Shown here: piece by piece, positions 27,302-34,753 of the stretch
How the letters are laid out: each line of letters opens with the position of its first letter
Position numbering within the stretch: the stretch's first letter is position 1
Source: Cupriavidus sp. AU9028
GTDB lineage: Bacteria; Pseudomonadota; Gammaproteobacteria; Burkholderiales; Burkholderiaceae
Length of the DNA: 64,000 nucleotides
Reading direction: 5' to 3'
NCBI RefSeq assembly: GCF_019795295.1
Contig: NZ_JAIMCG010000003.1
Location: forward strand, 124,001 to 188,000
Position numbers and translations under genes: made by a program
The notes under the pieces: model-generated
Told to the model about the DNA's origin: nothing
Databases searched by the model: none
What the model saw: the letters and a program-made list of their open reading frames with translations, nothing else

Positions 27302-29874
27302 GGCGCTTGCCCTGGCCCGATTGGCTGCTGTCGTTCTTCGCCATGCTCGCGGACGAGCTGGGCTTGCACGAGGACGCCGGCCGCCGCCAGTGGCTGGTGC
27401 GGTTGTTCTTCCGTCCGCCCCGCCCCGGCCGGCGCGACTGGCCCGCACTGGGCGTCGACTGGCTGCTGCAGGGCATGACCGAGCGGCTCGGCCTGGGCGG
27501 ACGCCAGCGCCGCGGTCTATGGCTGTGGCGGCTGTTCGTGCGCGCCCCACGACCGCGGCGCAAGCTGGCCGCCGACACTCGCCGCCGGCATCTCGCGGCA
27601 GATGACGAGCCGCAGTCGAAACTGCGGCAATGGCTGGCGCGTCGGCTCGACCCGGCCTACCGGCTGCTGGCGCGCCAACGCCGCAGGATCGCGCAGCGGC
27701 TGCCGCGGGTGGACTGGCTGGCTGCGGGCGGGCGCATGGCCCGATTCGCCGCGCTGATGCATCGCGTGCGCGGCATGACACCCACGCTGCTGGTGCTCGC
27801 CTCCCTTGCCGCGCTGGTGCTGTGCACCACGCCGCTGCCAATGGGCGGACAGCTGACCGTCTTCGCCGTGGTCTGGATCGCGGTGATGCTGTTGCGCAAG
27901 ATTCCCGGGCACTTCCCCACGCTGATGATGATGGCGCTGTCGCTGCTGATGACGCTGCGCTATATCTGGTGGCGCGCGACGGAAACCCTGGACCTGACCA
28001 CCGTGCTGGAAGCCATCGTCGGCTACCTGTTGTTCGCGGCCGAAAGCTACACCTGGCTCGTGCTGATCCTCGGCTATGTGCAGACCGCCTGGCCACTGTC
28101 GCGCCGGCCCAGGCCGCTGCCGCAGGATCCGGCCGACTGGCCCACCGTCGACGTCTTCATCCCGACCTACAACGAGCCCCTGTCCGTGGTGCAGCCCACC
28201 GTCTATGCCGCCCGCAGCATGGACTGGCCGGCCGGCAAGCTGAACGTCTACCTGCTCGACGACGGCCGCCGTCCCGAATTCCGCGCCTTCGCCGAGCAGG
28301 CCGGCATCCACTACATCACGCGGGACAACAACCGCCACGCCAAGGCGGGCAACATCAACCAGGCGCTGCCAAAGACCAGCGGCGAGTACATCGCCATCTT
28401 CGACTGCGACCACATTCCGACGCGGTCCTTCCTGCAGATGACGATGGGCGACTTCCTCGCCGATCCGCGCTGCGCGATGGTGCAGACCCCCCACCACTTC
28501 TTCTCGCCCGATCCGTTCGAGCGCAATTTCGACACCTTCCGCCGCGTGCCGAACGAGGGCAGCCTGTTCTATGGCCTGATCCAGGACGGCAACGACCTGT
28601 GGAACGCGACCTTCTTCTGCGGCTCCTGCGCGGTGATCAAGCGCGAGCCGCTGCTGGAGATCGGCGGCATCGCCGTCGAAACCGTCACCGAGGACGCCCA
28701 CACCGCGCTCAAGCTGCATCGCCGCGGCTACAACACCGCCTACCTGCGCACGGTGCAGGCCGCGGGACTGGCCACCGAAAGCCTGTCCAGCCATATCGGC
28801 CAGCGCATCCGCTGGGCGCGCGGCATGGCGCAGATCTTCCGCGTCGACAACCCGCTGCTGGGCCGCGGGCTCAAGCTGTTCCAGCGGCTGTGCTACACCA
28901 ATGCGATGCTGCATTTCTTCTACGGCATCCCGCGGCTGATCTTCCTGACCATGCCGCTGGCGTACCTGGTGTTCGGCCTGCACGTGATCAACACCTCGGC
29001 TCTGCTGATCGCCGCCTACGTGCTGCCGTATCTCGTCATCGCCAACATCACCAATTCGAGGATCCAGGGCAAGTACCGCCATTCCTTCTGGGCCGAGGTC
29101 TACGAATCGGTGCTGGCCTGGTACATCGTGCTGCCGACCACGATGGCCTTCATCAACCCGAAGCTGGGCAAGTTCAACGTGACGGCCAAGGGCGGGCAGA
29201 TCGAGGACGACTACCTGGACTGGACCATCTCCAAGCCCTACCTGCTGCTGCTCGGCCTGAACATCGTCGGACTCGCGGTCGGCGTCGGCCGGCTGCTGTT
29301 CTGGAGCACCGGCGAGCCGGCCACCGTGGTGATGAACATGGTCTGGGCCTCGGTCAACCTGCTGATGCTCGGCGCGGCGATCGGCGTCGCGCGCGAGGCC
29401 CGTCAGGTGCGGGTGTCGCACCGCATTCCGCTGCGCGTGCCGGCCACGCTGCTGATGCCTGACGGCAGCACCGTCGCCTGCCGCACCGAAAACTATTCGC
29501 TGGGCGGCCTCGGGCTGCTGCTGCCGCTGGACCTGCCGCTGAACGAGGGAGAGCGGGTCGGTGTCTGCCTGTGGCGCGGCGCCCGCGAATACCACTTCGC
29601 CGCGACGGTGTCGCGCAACGTCAACCGCCACCTCGGGCTGCGCATGCGCGACCTGAGCCCCGAGGCCGAAACCCAGCTGATCCAGTGCACCTTCGGCCGG
29701 GCCGATGCCTGGATCGACTGGCAGGACGAGCAGCCCGAGGACGTCCCGCTGCGCGGCCTCAAGGAAGTCATCGAGATGGGCTACCAGGGGTTCCTGCGCC
29801 TCTACGACGCGGTGATGGACGCGCTCGAGGCCGCGCTCGCGCGCCGACGTCCGCGCCAGCCGCACCAACCCTGA
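27298..29874 (+). CDS. bcsA: Cellulose synthase catalytic subunit BcsA
   Basis: An 858-residue inner-membrane processive glycosyltransferase (GT2) making beta-1,4-glucan from UDP-glucose. An extended basic N terminus of about 140 residues is followed by membrane helices. The catalytic domain starts near residue 283 (TVDVFIPTYNEP). It has DDG near 320, DCD near 369, TED near 463 and the QRIRW motif near 501. A C-terminal PilZ domain (about 700-790) has the c-di-GMP-binding RQVRVSHR and NYSLGGLG motifs. The ATG at 27298 overlaps the bcsQ stop as ATGA. Confidence 0.96.
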   Translation: MRRLPWPDWLLSFFAMLADELGLHEDAGRRQWLVRLFFRPPRPGRRDWPALGVDWLLQGMTERLGLGGRQRRGLWLWRLFVRAPRPRRKLAADTRRRHLAADDEPQSKLRQWLARRLDPAYRLLARQRRRIAQRLPRVDWLAAGGRMARFAALMHRVRGMTPTLLVLASLAALVLCTTPLPMGGQLTVFAVVWIAVMLLRKIPGHFPTLMMMALSLLMTLRYIWWRATETLDLTTVLEAIVGYLLFAAESYTWLVLILGYVQTAWPLSRRPRPLPQDPADWPTVDVFIPTYNEPLSVVQPTVYAARSMDWPAGKLNVYLLDDGRRPEFRAFAEQAGIHYITRDNNRHAKAGNINQALPKTSGEYIAIFDCDHIPTRSFLQMTMGDFLADPRCAMVQTPHHFFSPDPFERNFDTFRRVPNEGSLFYGLIQDGNDLWNATFFCGSCAVIKREPLLEIGGIAVETVTEDAHTALKLHRRGYNTAYLRTVQAAGLATESLSSHIGQRIRWARGMAQIFRVDNPLLGRGLKLFQRLCYTNAMLHFFYGIPRLIFLTMPLAYLVFGLHVINTSALLIAAYVLPYLVIANITNSRIQGKYRHSFWAEVYESVLAWYIVLPTTMAFINPKLGKFNVTAKGGQIEDDYLDWTISKPYLLLLGLNIVGLAVGVGRLLFWSTGEPATVVMNMVWASVNLLMLGAAIGVAREARQVRVSHRIPLRVPATLLMPDGSTVACRTENYSLGGLGLLLPLDLPLNEGERVGVCLWRGAREYHFAATVSRNVNRHLGLRMRDLSPEAETQLIQCTFGRADAWIDWQDEQPEDVPLRGLKEVIEMGYQGFLRLYDAVMDALEAALARRRPRQPHQP

Positions 29875-29911
29875 CCCGAACCGCTACCTGCCGCCCGAAA
29901 GACCGAACGAC

Positions 29912-31477
29912 ATGGGACTCTGGAATCTGTACTTCGCCGCCAAGCTGTACCTGTTTGCCATTGGCCAGGTACAGCCCCGCTGGCTGCTGAACCTGCTGTT
30001 CGCGCTGCTGCTGGTGCTGCCCCTGCGGCATCGCGGCCTGCGCATCCTGCGCCAGTGCGTGGCGGTAGTGGCCGGCATCGCGCTGCTCTACCACGAATCG
30101 AATCTGCCGCCTGCCGCGCGCGTGCTGTCGCAGCTGGGCAACCTGCAGGACTTCACCCCGCAATACATGCTCGAGCTGTTGCAGCGCTTCATCCGGCCCG
30201 AGCTGGCGCTGGCCGGCATCGTCATGCTGCTCGCCTACCTGGTCATCAACCGCTGGGTGCGCGTCACCACCTTCGTGCTGCTGGCCCTGGTGATCGTGCC
30301 GCTGTGGCGCGGCGCCGAGACGATCCCCACCGGCACCGCCGCCACCCGCCCGGCGGCGCGCACGCTGGACACCGCGCGCATCGACAGCGCCAGCGAGGCC
30401 GGCGACAACGACGCGCAGCTGGCCGCCTTCCGCGAGCAGGAGAAAGCGCGGATGGTCAATATTCCGCAGCTGACCGCGGCGCAGAAGGACCAGTTCGACA
30501 TCATCGTGCTGCACATCTGCTCGCTGTCCTGGGATGACCTGGACGTGGCGAAGGCACGCAACCATCCGCTGCTGTCGCGCTTCGACTACGTGTTCAGCAA
30601 CTTCAGCTCCGGCGCCAGCTACAGCGGACCGGCGGCGATCCGGCTGCTGCGCGCCAGCTGCGGCCAGCAGCCGCACCAGGAACTGTATGCGGCGGCCCCC
30701 GGCGAATGCCATCTGTTCCAGGCCCTCGCCCAGGCGGGCTTTGGCACCCGCGTGCTGATGAACCACGACGGACGCTTCGACAACTTCCGCGCCTTCGTCG
30801 AGAAGGAAATCGGCGTTCCGGGCATCGTCCCCGAGCCGGTCGACGGCGTACCGCCGGCGCTGCGCGCCTTCGACAACTCTCCGATCCTCGGCGACTACGC
30901 CGTGCTGGAAAAATGGTACAAGTCGCGGCTCGCCTCCACCGCGGGGCCGCAAGCGCTGTACTACAACACGGTCACGCTGCATGACGGCAACCGGCTGCCC
31001 AATTCGAAGCTCACCAGCATCGAGTCGTATCCACTGCGGCTCTCGAGCCTGCTCGGCGATATCGACAAGCTGCTGAACCTGATCCGCGACTCCGGCCGCA
31101 AGGCCGTCGTCGTCTTCGTGCCCGAGCACGGGGCGGCGCTGCGCGGCGATGCCAACCAGATCGCCGGCATGCGCGAGATCCCCACCCCGCGCATCATCCA
31201 TGTGCCGGTCGGCGTCACCGTGGTCGGCCTGCCGGGCGAGAATCGCCAGCAACCGACCACCATTCATTCGCCAATGAGCTACCTGGGACTGTCGCAGCTG
31301 ATCTCCAATCTCGTCGCCGACAGCCCGTTCCGCGAGGGCGCGCCGCCGCTGGCCCAGTACGCCGCGGACCTGCCGCAGACCCGCATGGTCGGCGAGAACG
31401 AAGGCACCATCACCCTCAAGCGCGGCACCGGCTATGTGGTTCGCACGCCTGACGGCGTCTGGGTGGACGGACGATGA
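29912..31477 (+). CDS. bcsG: Cellulose phosphoethanolamine transferase BcsG
   Basis: A 521-residue inner-membrane protein that adds phosphoethanolamine to cellulose in the periplasm. The N-terminal half has about four membrane helices (from LYLFAIGQVQPRWLL to VTTFVLLALVIVPLW). The catalytic domain of the alkaline-phosphatase fold follows. Cys203 (HICSLSWDD) and Ser238 (GASYSGPAA) are 35 residues apart, as are the zinc Cys and nucleophile of E. coli BcsG as I recall them. Cys250/Cys266 match the known disulphide spacing, and VPEHGAAL carries the zinc Glu-His pair. Its presence suggests pEtN-cellulose rather than plain cellulose. The ATG of the next gene overlaps its stop. Confidence 0.93.
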   Translation: MGLWNLYFAAKLYLFAIGQVQPRWLLNLLFALLLVLPLRHRGLRILRQCVAVVAGIALLYHESNLPPAARVLSQLGNLQDFTPQYMLELLQRFIRPELALAGIVMLLAYLVINRWVRVTTFVLLALVIVPLWRGAETIPTGTAATRPAARTLDTARIDSASEAGDNDAQLAAFREQEKARMVNIPQLTAAQKDQFDIIVLHICSLSWDDLDVAKARNHPLLSRFDYVFSNFSSGASYSGPAAIRLLRASCGQQPHQELYAAAPGECHLFQALAQAGFGTRVLMNHDGRFDNFRAFVEKEIGVPGIVPEPVDGVPPALRAFDNSPILGDYAVLEKWYKSRLASTAGPQALYYNTVTLHDGNRLPNSKLTSIESYPLRLSSLLGDIDKLLNLIRDSGRKAVVVFVPEHGAALRGDANQIAGMREIPTPRIIHVPVGVTVVGLPGENRQQPTTIHSPMSYLGLSQLISNLVADSPFREGAPPLAQYAADLPQTRMVGENEGTITLKRGTGYVVRTPDGVWVDGR

Positions 31478-31698
31478 GCAGGGTCGTCGATCGGCGGCAC
31501 GCGCCGCGCGCCAGCAACGACATCGGCGCACTCGGGGAGAAGGTGCCTGGCTTCAATCCCGCGCGGTACTACGACCAGCAGGAGGTCCAGGCCGCGCAGG
31601 CCGCCGACCGCCGCTGGCCGCGGCTCGCGCACTGGCTCGGATACCGGGAGGGTCAACAGCAGGACAGCGGACCGGCCGAGCAGGGCCGGCCCACCTGA
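31474..31698 (+). CDS. BcsR-like small cellulose biosynthesis protein
   Basis: A 74-residue soluble protein whose start overlaps the bcsG stop (ATGA). The segment RYYDQQEVQAAQAADRRWPR followed by LAHWLGY is similar to the BcsR signature (Q-rich helix, then RWPLLAEF). BcsR partners BcsQ in type II cellulose systems. The N terminus (SNDIGALGEKVPGFNP) also resembles the BcsR start. It is placed at the operon's end, whereas BcsR is usually encoded next to bcsQ. Overall similarity is short, so this is tentative. Confidence 0.6.
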   Translation: MSRVVDRRHAPRASNDIGALGEKVPGFNPARYYDQQEVQAAQAADRRWPRLAHWLGYREGQQQDSGPAEQGRPT

Positions 31699-31735
31699 CG
31701 CACCTGGCGCATCTCACCTTGCTCACCTGACGCCG

Positions 31736-32569
31736 CTACTCGGCGGCCATCGCCAGCGGCTCGGCGGTATGACCGTGCTCCTTCCCTGCCGGGTCGGCAG
31801 TATCGTCACCATCGACCGCCGCTGCCGGCGGTGTCCCTCCGGCCGCCGTCAGCAGCAATTGCGCTGCCGGCTCCAGGCGTGCGGTCGAGCCGAACAGCCG
31901 CGCCGACACCTGACCGTTCTGCAGGGCCGCGAACAGGATTTGCGCCAGCGCTTCCGGCGTCCCGATCGTTCCCTGCGCCCCTGCCGTGCCGCCTGCTGTC
32001 CGACGCGCGCGGCGCAGCAGTCCCGCCAGCCAGTTCTCGTTCATGCCCTGGAAAGCCTGCAGCGCGCTATGCACCGCCTCCGGCAGGCATAGCGCCTCGC
32101 TTGCCAGCATCCCGGCCACGCAGACCTTCTCGGTCTTCAATCCCTCGCGCCACGGTTCCAGGTAGCGCTCCGCCTGCACGCGTGGAGGCAGTCCCGGGTC
32201 GATGGCCTCGATATGCCGCGCCACTCTCGCGGCGTACTCCTGCACCGCCGCCAGCGCCAGGTCTTCCTTGGTCGGGAAGTAATAGTGGATGCTGGAGGTC
32301 TTCACTCCCACCCGGTCGGCCAGATCGCGGTAGCTGAAGCCATTGAAGCCGCGCTTGCAGATCAGTTCCAGCGCCTGCTCCAGCAACTGGTCGCGCACGG
32401 TCGCTGCAGGCTGGCTGGCCGGCTTTCTGCCCTTGCCGCCCTTCTCGCTCGCTTGCCCTGCACCATCGAAGAGCGCCTGCGTGCGGTGGGCAGCGCGGCC
32501 GCCGTCCGGCAGGCCCTCGGGCCGGCCGAGCGGCGTTTCGTCTCGCCCGCTTGCCAATGTCGTAGCCAT
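31736..32569 (-). CDS. TetR-family transcriptional regulator
   Basis: A 277-residue repressor-type protein with a typical N-terminal TetR helix-turn-helix around residues 60-105: ELICKRGFNGFSYRDLADRVGVKTSSIHYYFPTKEDLALAAV. The effector domain follows (LPPRVQAERYLEPWREGL, CVAGMLASEALCLP), and a low-complexity tail ends the protein. The first 55 residues before the helix-turn-helix are unusually long and low in complexity. ATG at 32569 is used; a GTG near the helix-turn-helix is an alternative. It lies 40 bp after the DGAR-repeat gene on the same strand, so both are probably one transcript and autoregulated. Confidence 0.85.
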   Translation of the reverse strand: MATTLASGRDETPLGRPEGLPDGGRAAHRTQALFDGAGQASEKGGKGRKPASQPAATVRDQLLEQALELICKRGFNGFSYRDLADRVGVKTSSIHYYFPTKEDLALAAVQEYAARVARHIEAIDPGLPPRVQAERYLEPWREGLKTEKVCVAGMLASEALCLPEAVHSALQAFQGMNENWLAGLLRRARRTAGGTAGAQGTIGTPEALAQILFAALQNGQVSARLFGSTARLEPAAQLLLTAAGGTPPAAAVDGDDTADPAGKEHGHTAEPLAMAAE

Positions 32570-32609
32570 GGCGCTTGCTCCCTTGCTTGCTGCCTTGCGA
32601 GGACCCCGA

Positions 32610-33281
32610 TCAGACGCGGGCGCCTTCGGTGAAGACGTCGAACTGCCCCCGACGTGCGCCTTCCGAGAAGACATCGAACTTGCCCTGGCGCGCCCCTTCC
32701 GAGAACACGTCGAACTTGCCCTGGCGAGCGCCGTCGGTGTACACGTCAGCCGAGCGCGACGGCGTCGCCGAGACACCAGTGCGGTCCAGACCCGCCACCA
32801 GACGCGCACCGTCGGTGTACGGATTCACGCTGCGCGCGCCGTCGGTGTACTTGTCGATGCTGCGGGCGCCGTCAGTGAAGCTGTCGCGATCCAGCCGTGC
32901 CAGCACACGGGCACCGTCGGTGTACGTGTCGAACTTGCCTGCACGGGCGCCATCGGTGAACTGGTCCACGCTGCGGGCGGGCGGTGCGGACACGCCAGTA
33001 CGATCCAGCCCGGCGACGATGCGGGCACCGTCGGTGTAGGGGTCCACCTTGCCGCGCGCGCCGTCCACGAACGGGCTGCGCTCCCCACCACGGGCGCCGT
33101 CCACGAACACGTTACGGTCGCCTGCGCGGGCGCCGTCCACGAAGGCACTACGCTCCTGCGAGCGGAATTCGTAGCCATACTTGTCGGCCGGGACGCTGGC
33201 CGCCGTGGCGTAACCCGCTGCGGAAGCGGCGGCAATGGTGGCGGCGACGACGATACGCTTGGCGAAAGATTGGGCGGTCAT
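32610..33281 (-). CDS. Exported DGAR-repeat protein of unknown function
   Basis: A 223-residue protein with a signal peptide (FAKRIVVAATIAAASAAGYATA, cleavage near residue 28). The mature part is almost wholly built from 13 copies of [FY]-x-[DE]-G-A-R: three FVDGAR, then mixed YTDGAR and FTDGAR, and finally two FSEGAR and one FTEGAR. Spacing is mostly 10-15 residues. Two copies are followed by the longer insert VAGLDRTGVSA-P-S/A-RS, revealing a higher-order duplication. There is no cysteine and no membrane helix after the signal. I do not recognise the family. It shares an operon with a TetR regulator and faces a VOC protein gene. Confidence 0.85.
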   Translation of the reverse strand: MTAQSFAKRIVVAATIAAASAAGYATAASVPADKYGYEFRSQERSAFVDGARAGDRNVFVDGARGGERSPFVDGARGKVDPYTDGARIVAGLDRTGVSAPPARSVDQFTDGARAGKFDTYTDGARVLARLDRDSFTDGARSIDKYTDGARSVNPYTDGARLVAGLDRTGVSATPSRSADVYTDGARQGKFDVFSEGARQGKFDVFSEGARRGQFDVFTEGARV

Positions 33282-33344
33282 GATGCTCTCCTATTCGTTG
33301 ATGCCGCGCTCCGGCGGCGGATTGCTTCGGCTTCTGCGTTCTCT

Positions 33345-33364
33345 TATCTATTCGTAGATAGATA
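33345..33364. promoter_or_regulatory. Putative TetR operator 1 (TATCTA-N8-TAGATA)
   Basis: TATCTA-TTCGTAGA-TAGATA is an inverted repeat with 6-bp arms, and has a shorter inner palindrome (TATCTA-TTCG-TAGATA). It sits 64 bp upstream of the DGAR gene. The same arms and spacing recur at 33478-33497. The neighbouring TetR gene is the obvious candidate for the binding protein (inference). Confidence 0.6.
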
Positions 33365-33373
33365 GCGAGCGAT

Positions 33374-33394
33374 TAAAAAAACGGGGAATCCCCG
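33374..33394 (-). terminator. Short minus-strand terminator-like hairpin (possible attenuator)
   Basis: On the minus strand CGGGG-ATT-CCCCG is followed by seven T. The stem is only 5 bp but all G/C. It lies between the promoter at 33474-33502 and the DGAR gene, so a transcript from that promoter would be about 90 nt if it stopped here. Confidence 0.45.
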
Positions 33395-33473
33395 GTAACT
33401 GCACTGGAGCCGCTGTCAGCTGATCCGGCTGCCCTTCTGGCTCCCGTGCTGTGTTGCTGCATCCATGGCTCGT

Positions 33474-33502
33474 ACTTTATCTACTACTAGGTAGATAGTC
33501 AA
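33474..33502 (-). promoter_or_regulatory. Sigma70-type promoter, minus strand
   Basis: TTGACT (-35, 33502-33497) and TAAAGT (-10, 33479-33474) are separated by 17 bp on the minus strand. The putative TetR operator 2 lies across the spacer, so a bound repressor would block polymerase. Transcription would head towards the DGAR gene. Confidence 0.5.
33478..33497. promoter_or_regulatory. Putative TetR operator 2 (TATCTA-N8-TAGATA)
   Basis: TATCTA-CTACTAGG-TAGATA has the same arms and 8-bp spacer as operator 1; here the arms extend to 7 bp (TATCTAC/GTAGATA). It overlaps the minus-strand promoter and is 122 bp before the VOC gene start, so it could influence both directions. Confidence 0.6.
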
Positions 33503-33619
33503 GGAGTTTTTTTGCGGCGCCCACAAGACCGTCCCGCCGCGTCCTCGCACGCTGTCCATAATGGATCGGCAACGGCGCGCCGCCCTCTCCTTCAGCGCGC
33601 CATCCACCAGGAGACATCC

Positions 33620-34027
33620 ATGCAAATTCGCCGCGGACGCCTGATCGATCACATGCAACTGAAGGTCGCCGACCTTGCCGCCTCTCGCCGCTTCTATGGT
33701 GCGGTGCTGCAGGTCATCGGCATCGAGATCACGGATGGCGAGGATTACTTCTTCGCCGATGAAATCTGGGTCGACGTCGGCACGCCCGGACAGATCAGTC
33801 ACATCCACTTCGCCTTCCAGGCCGCCGACCGCGCCACCGTCGATGCCTTCTACAAGGCGGGCATGGAGGCCGGCGGCCGCGACAACGGCCCGCCGGGCGA
33901 GCGCGACTATCATCCCGGTTACTACGCGGCCTTCCTGCTCGATCCGGACGGCAACAACGTGGAGGCCGTCTATCACGGCGAACACGAGCGATCGGTGGAC
34001 GCGGTGGTGGTGTCCTGGGACGAATGA
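33620..34027 (+). CDS. VOC-family (glyoxalase/dioxygenase fold) protein
   Basis: A 135-residue single-domain protein of the vicinal-oxygen-chelate superfamily. The start RLIDHMQLKVADLAASRRFYGAVL is the first beta-alpha module, with its metal-site His. ISHIHFAFQAADRATVDAFYKAG begins the second module, and FLLDPDGNNVEAVYHG is the C-terminal motif with the metal-ligand Glu. Substrate cannot be told from sequence. ATG at 33620 follows an AGGAGA ribosome-binding site. The gene is divergent from the DGAR/TetR pair and may share TetR control through operator 2. Confidence 0.85.
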   Translation: MQIRRGRLIDHMQLKVADLAASRRFYGAVLQVIGIEITDGEDYFFADEIWVDVGTPGQISHIHFAFQAADRATVDAFYKAGMEAGGRDNGPPGERDYHPGYYAAFLLDPDGNNVEAVYHGEHERSVDAVVVSWDE

Positions 34028-34104
34028 GGCTTGGTTCGGGTGCCACAACCGCCCCACGAAACGGTGGCACGGCGCCGCGAGTCTGTTATACTCTCGGACT
34101 TCCC

Positions 34105-34195
34105 GGAGAGATGGATGAGTGGTTTAAGTCGCACGCCTGGAAAGCGTGTATGGGTTAATAGCCCATCGGGGGTTCGAATCCCCCTCTCTCCGCCA
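34105..34195 (+). tRNA. tRNA-Ser (GGA anticodon)
   Basis: A complete class II tRNA with encoded CCA. The acceptor stem GGAGAGA pairs with TCTCTCC. The anticodon loop CTGGAAA carries GGA, a long variable arm (TATGGGTTAATAGCCCATC) is present, and the T-loop is GGTTCGAATCC. A terminator follows directly. Confidence 0.96.
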
Positions 34196-34203
34196 GGACA
34201 TCG

Positions 34204-34236
34204 AAGCCCTTGATCTCAAGGGCTTTTTCTTTTTGC
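34204..34236 (+). terminator. Rho-independent terminator of tRNA-Ser
   Basis: AAGCCCTTG-ATCT-CAAGGGCTT is a perfect 9-bp stem, followed by TTTCTTTTT on the plus strand. It starts 9 bp after the tRNA CCA end. Confidence 0.85.
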
Positions 34237-34330
34237 GTGGCTGGTTGATCGCTGCGGCCAGCCATGGCTTGCGGAGCCAGCCCGTCCCCGGCTGGCCTGC
34301 GACGCGGGCGCCAATTGCCTTAAACTTCTC

Positions 34331-34383
34331 GCCGAGGACGACCTCGCCCACCACGGGAGCAGAAAGTCCGGGACGGCCCGGCT
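34331..34383 (+). promoter_or_regulatory. Guanidine-II (mini-ykkC) riboswitch
   Basis: Two short hairpins with ACGR tetraloops are seen: CGAGG-ACGA-CCTCG (34333-34346) and CCGGG-ACGG-CCCGG (34368-34381), 21 bases apart. This is the diagnostic architecture of the mini-ykkC/guanidine-II class. The ribosome-binding site (AAGGAG, 34395-34400) of the SMR exporter gene is 13 bases downstream, so control of translation start is likely. Established for the class: guanidinium binding frees the ribosome-binding site. Confidence 0.85.
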
Positions 34384-34406
34384 CTTTTTTTGACAAGGAG
34401 CGCCGT

Positions 34407-34721
34407 ATGGCCTGGATTCTGTTGACGTTTGCTGGCCTGCTGGAAGTCGTCTGGGCCTATTCCATGAAGCTGTCGCAAGGCTTCACCAAACTCGTTCCCT
34501 CTGCCGTCACCATCGTGACAATGATCGCCAGCTTCGCCCTGCTGTCGATCTCCATGCGCTCCCTTCCGCTCGGCACGGCCTATACGGTATGGACCGGCAT
34601 CGGCGCCGTCGGCGCCTTCGTGGTGGGGCTGCTCGTTCTCGGCGAGCCCGCCAACACGCTGCGTATCGTCGCGGCGCTGTTGATTGTCGTCGGCCTCGTG
34701 CTGATGAAGATGGCGTCGTAA
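34407..34721 (+). CDS. gdx: Guanidinium exporter, SMR family (Gdx/SugE)
   Basis: A 104-residue inner-membrane protein with four helices, typical of the small multidrug resistance family. The sequence MAWILLTFAGLLEVVWAYSM has the conserved Glu in helix 1, and TAYTVWTGIGAVGAFVVGLL is Gdx/SugE-like (WTGIGAVG). The guanidine-II riboswitch in its leader strongly supports guanidinium export. ATG at 34407 has an ideal ribosome-binding site. A second SMR gene follows after 32 bp, and the two may be co-transcribed. Confidence 0.9.
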   Translation: MAWILLTFAGLLEVVWAYSMKLSQGFTKLVPSAVTIVTMIASFALLSISMRSLPLGTAYTVWTGIGAVGAFVVGLLVLGEPANTLRIVAALLIVVGLVLMKMAS

Positions 34722-34753
34722 GCCGCCATCGCTACGCCTGTCCACCCGCACTC

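Larger units (their letters stand above)
33282..33619. other. 338-bp divergent intergenic region between DGAR-repeat and VOC genes
   Basis: This AT-richer region holds two matching palindromes (33345-33364 and 33478-33497), a minus-strand promoter-like pair and a short minus-strand terminator-like hairpin. All are listed separately. A 16-codon minus-strand ORF (33416-33466) lies between promoter and hairpin; whether it is translated is unknown. Confidence 0.7.

Noticed and set aside
27517-29868. 783-residue minus-strand ORF
   Set aside because: It is antisense to bcsA and has a composition rich in His, Arg and Gln, typical of shadow frames.
33416-34057. 213-residue minus-strand ORF across the VOC gene
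   Set aside because: It is antisense to a clear VOC-fold protein. Only its last 16 codons, outside the VOC gene, were considered as a possible leader ORF.
34105-34406. tRNA-Ser as an integration site for a mobile element
   Set aside because: No integrase, no repeated tRNA 3' end and no change of base composition are seen next to it.
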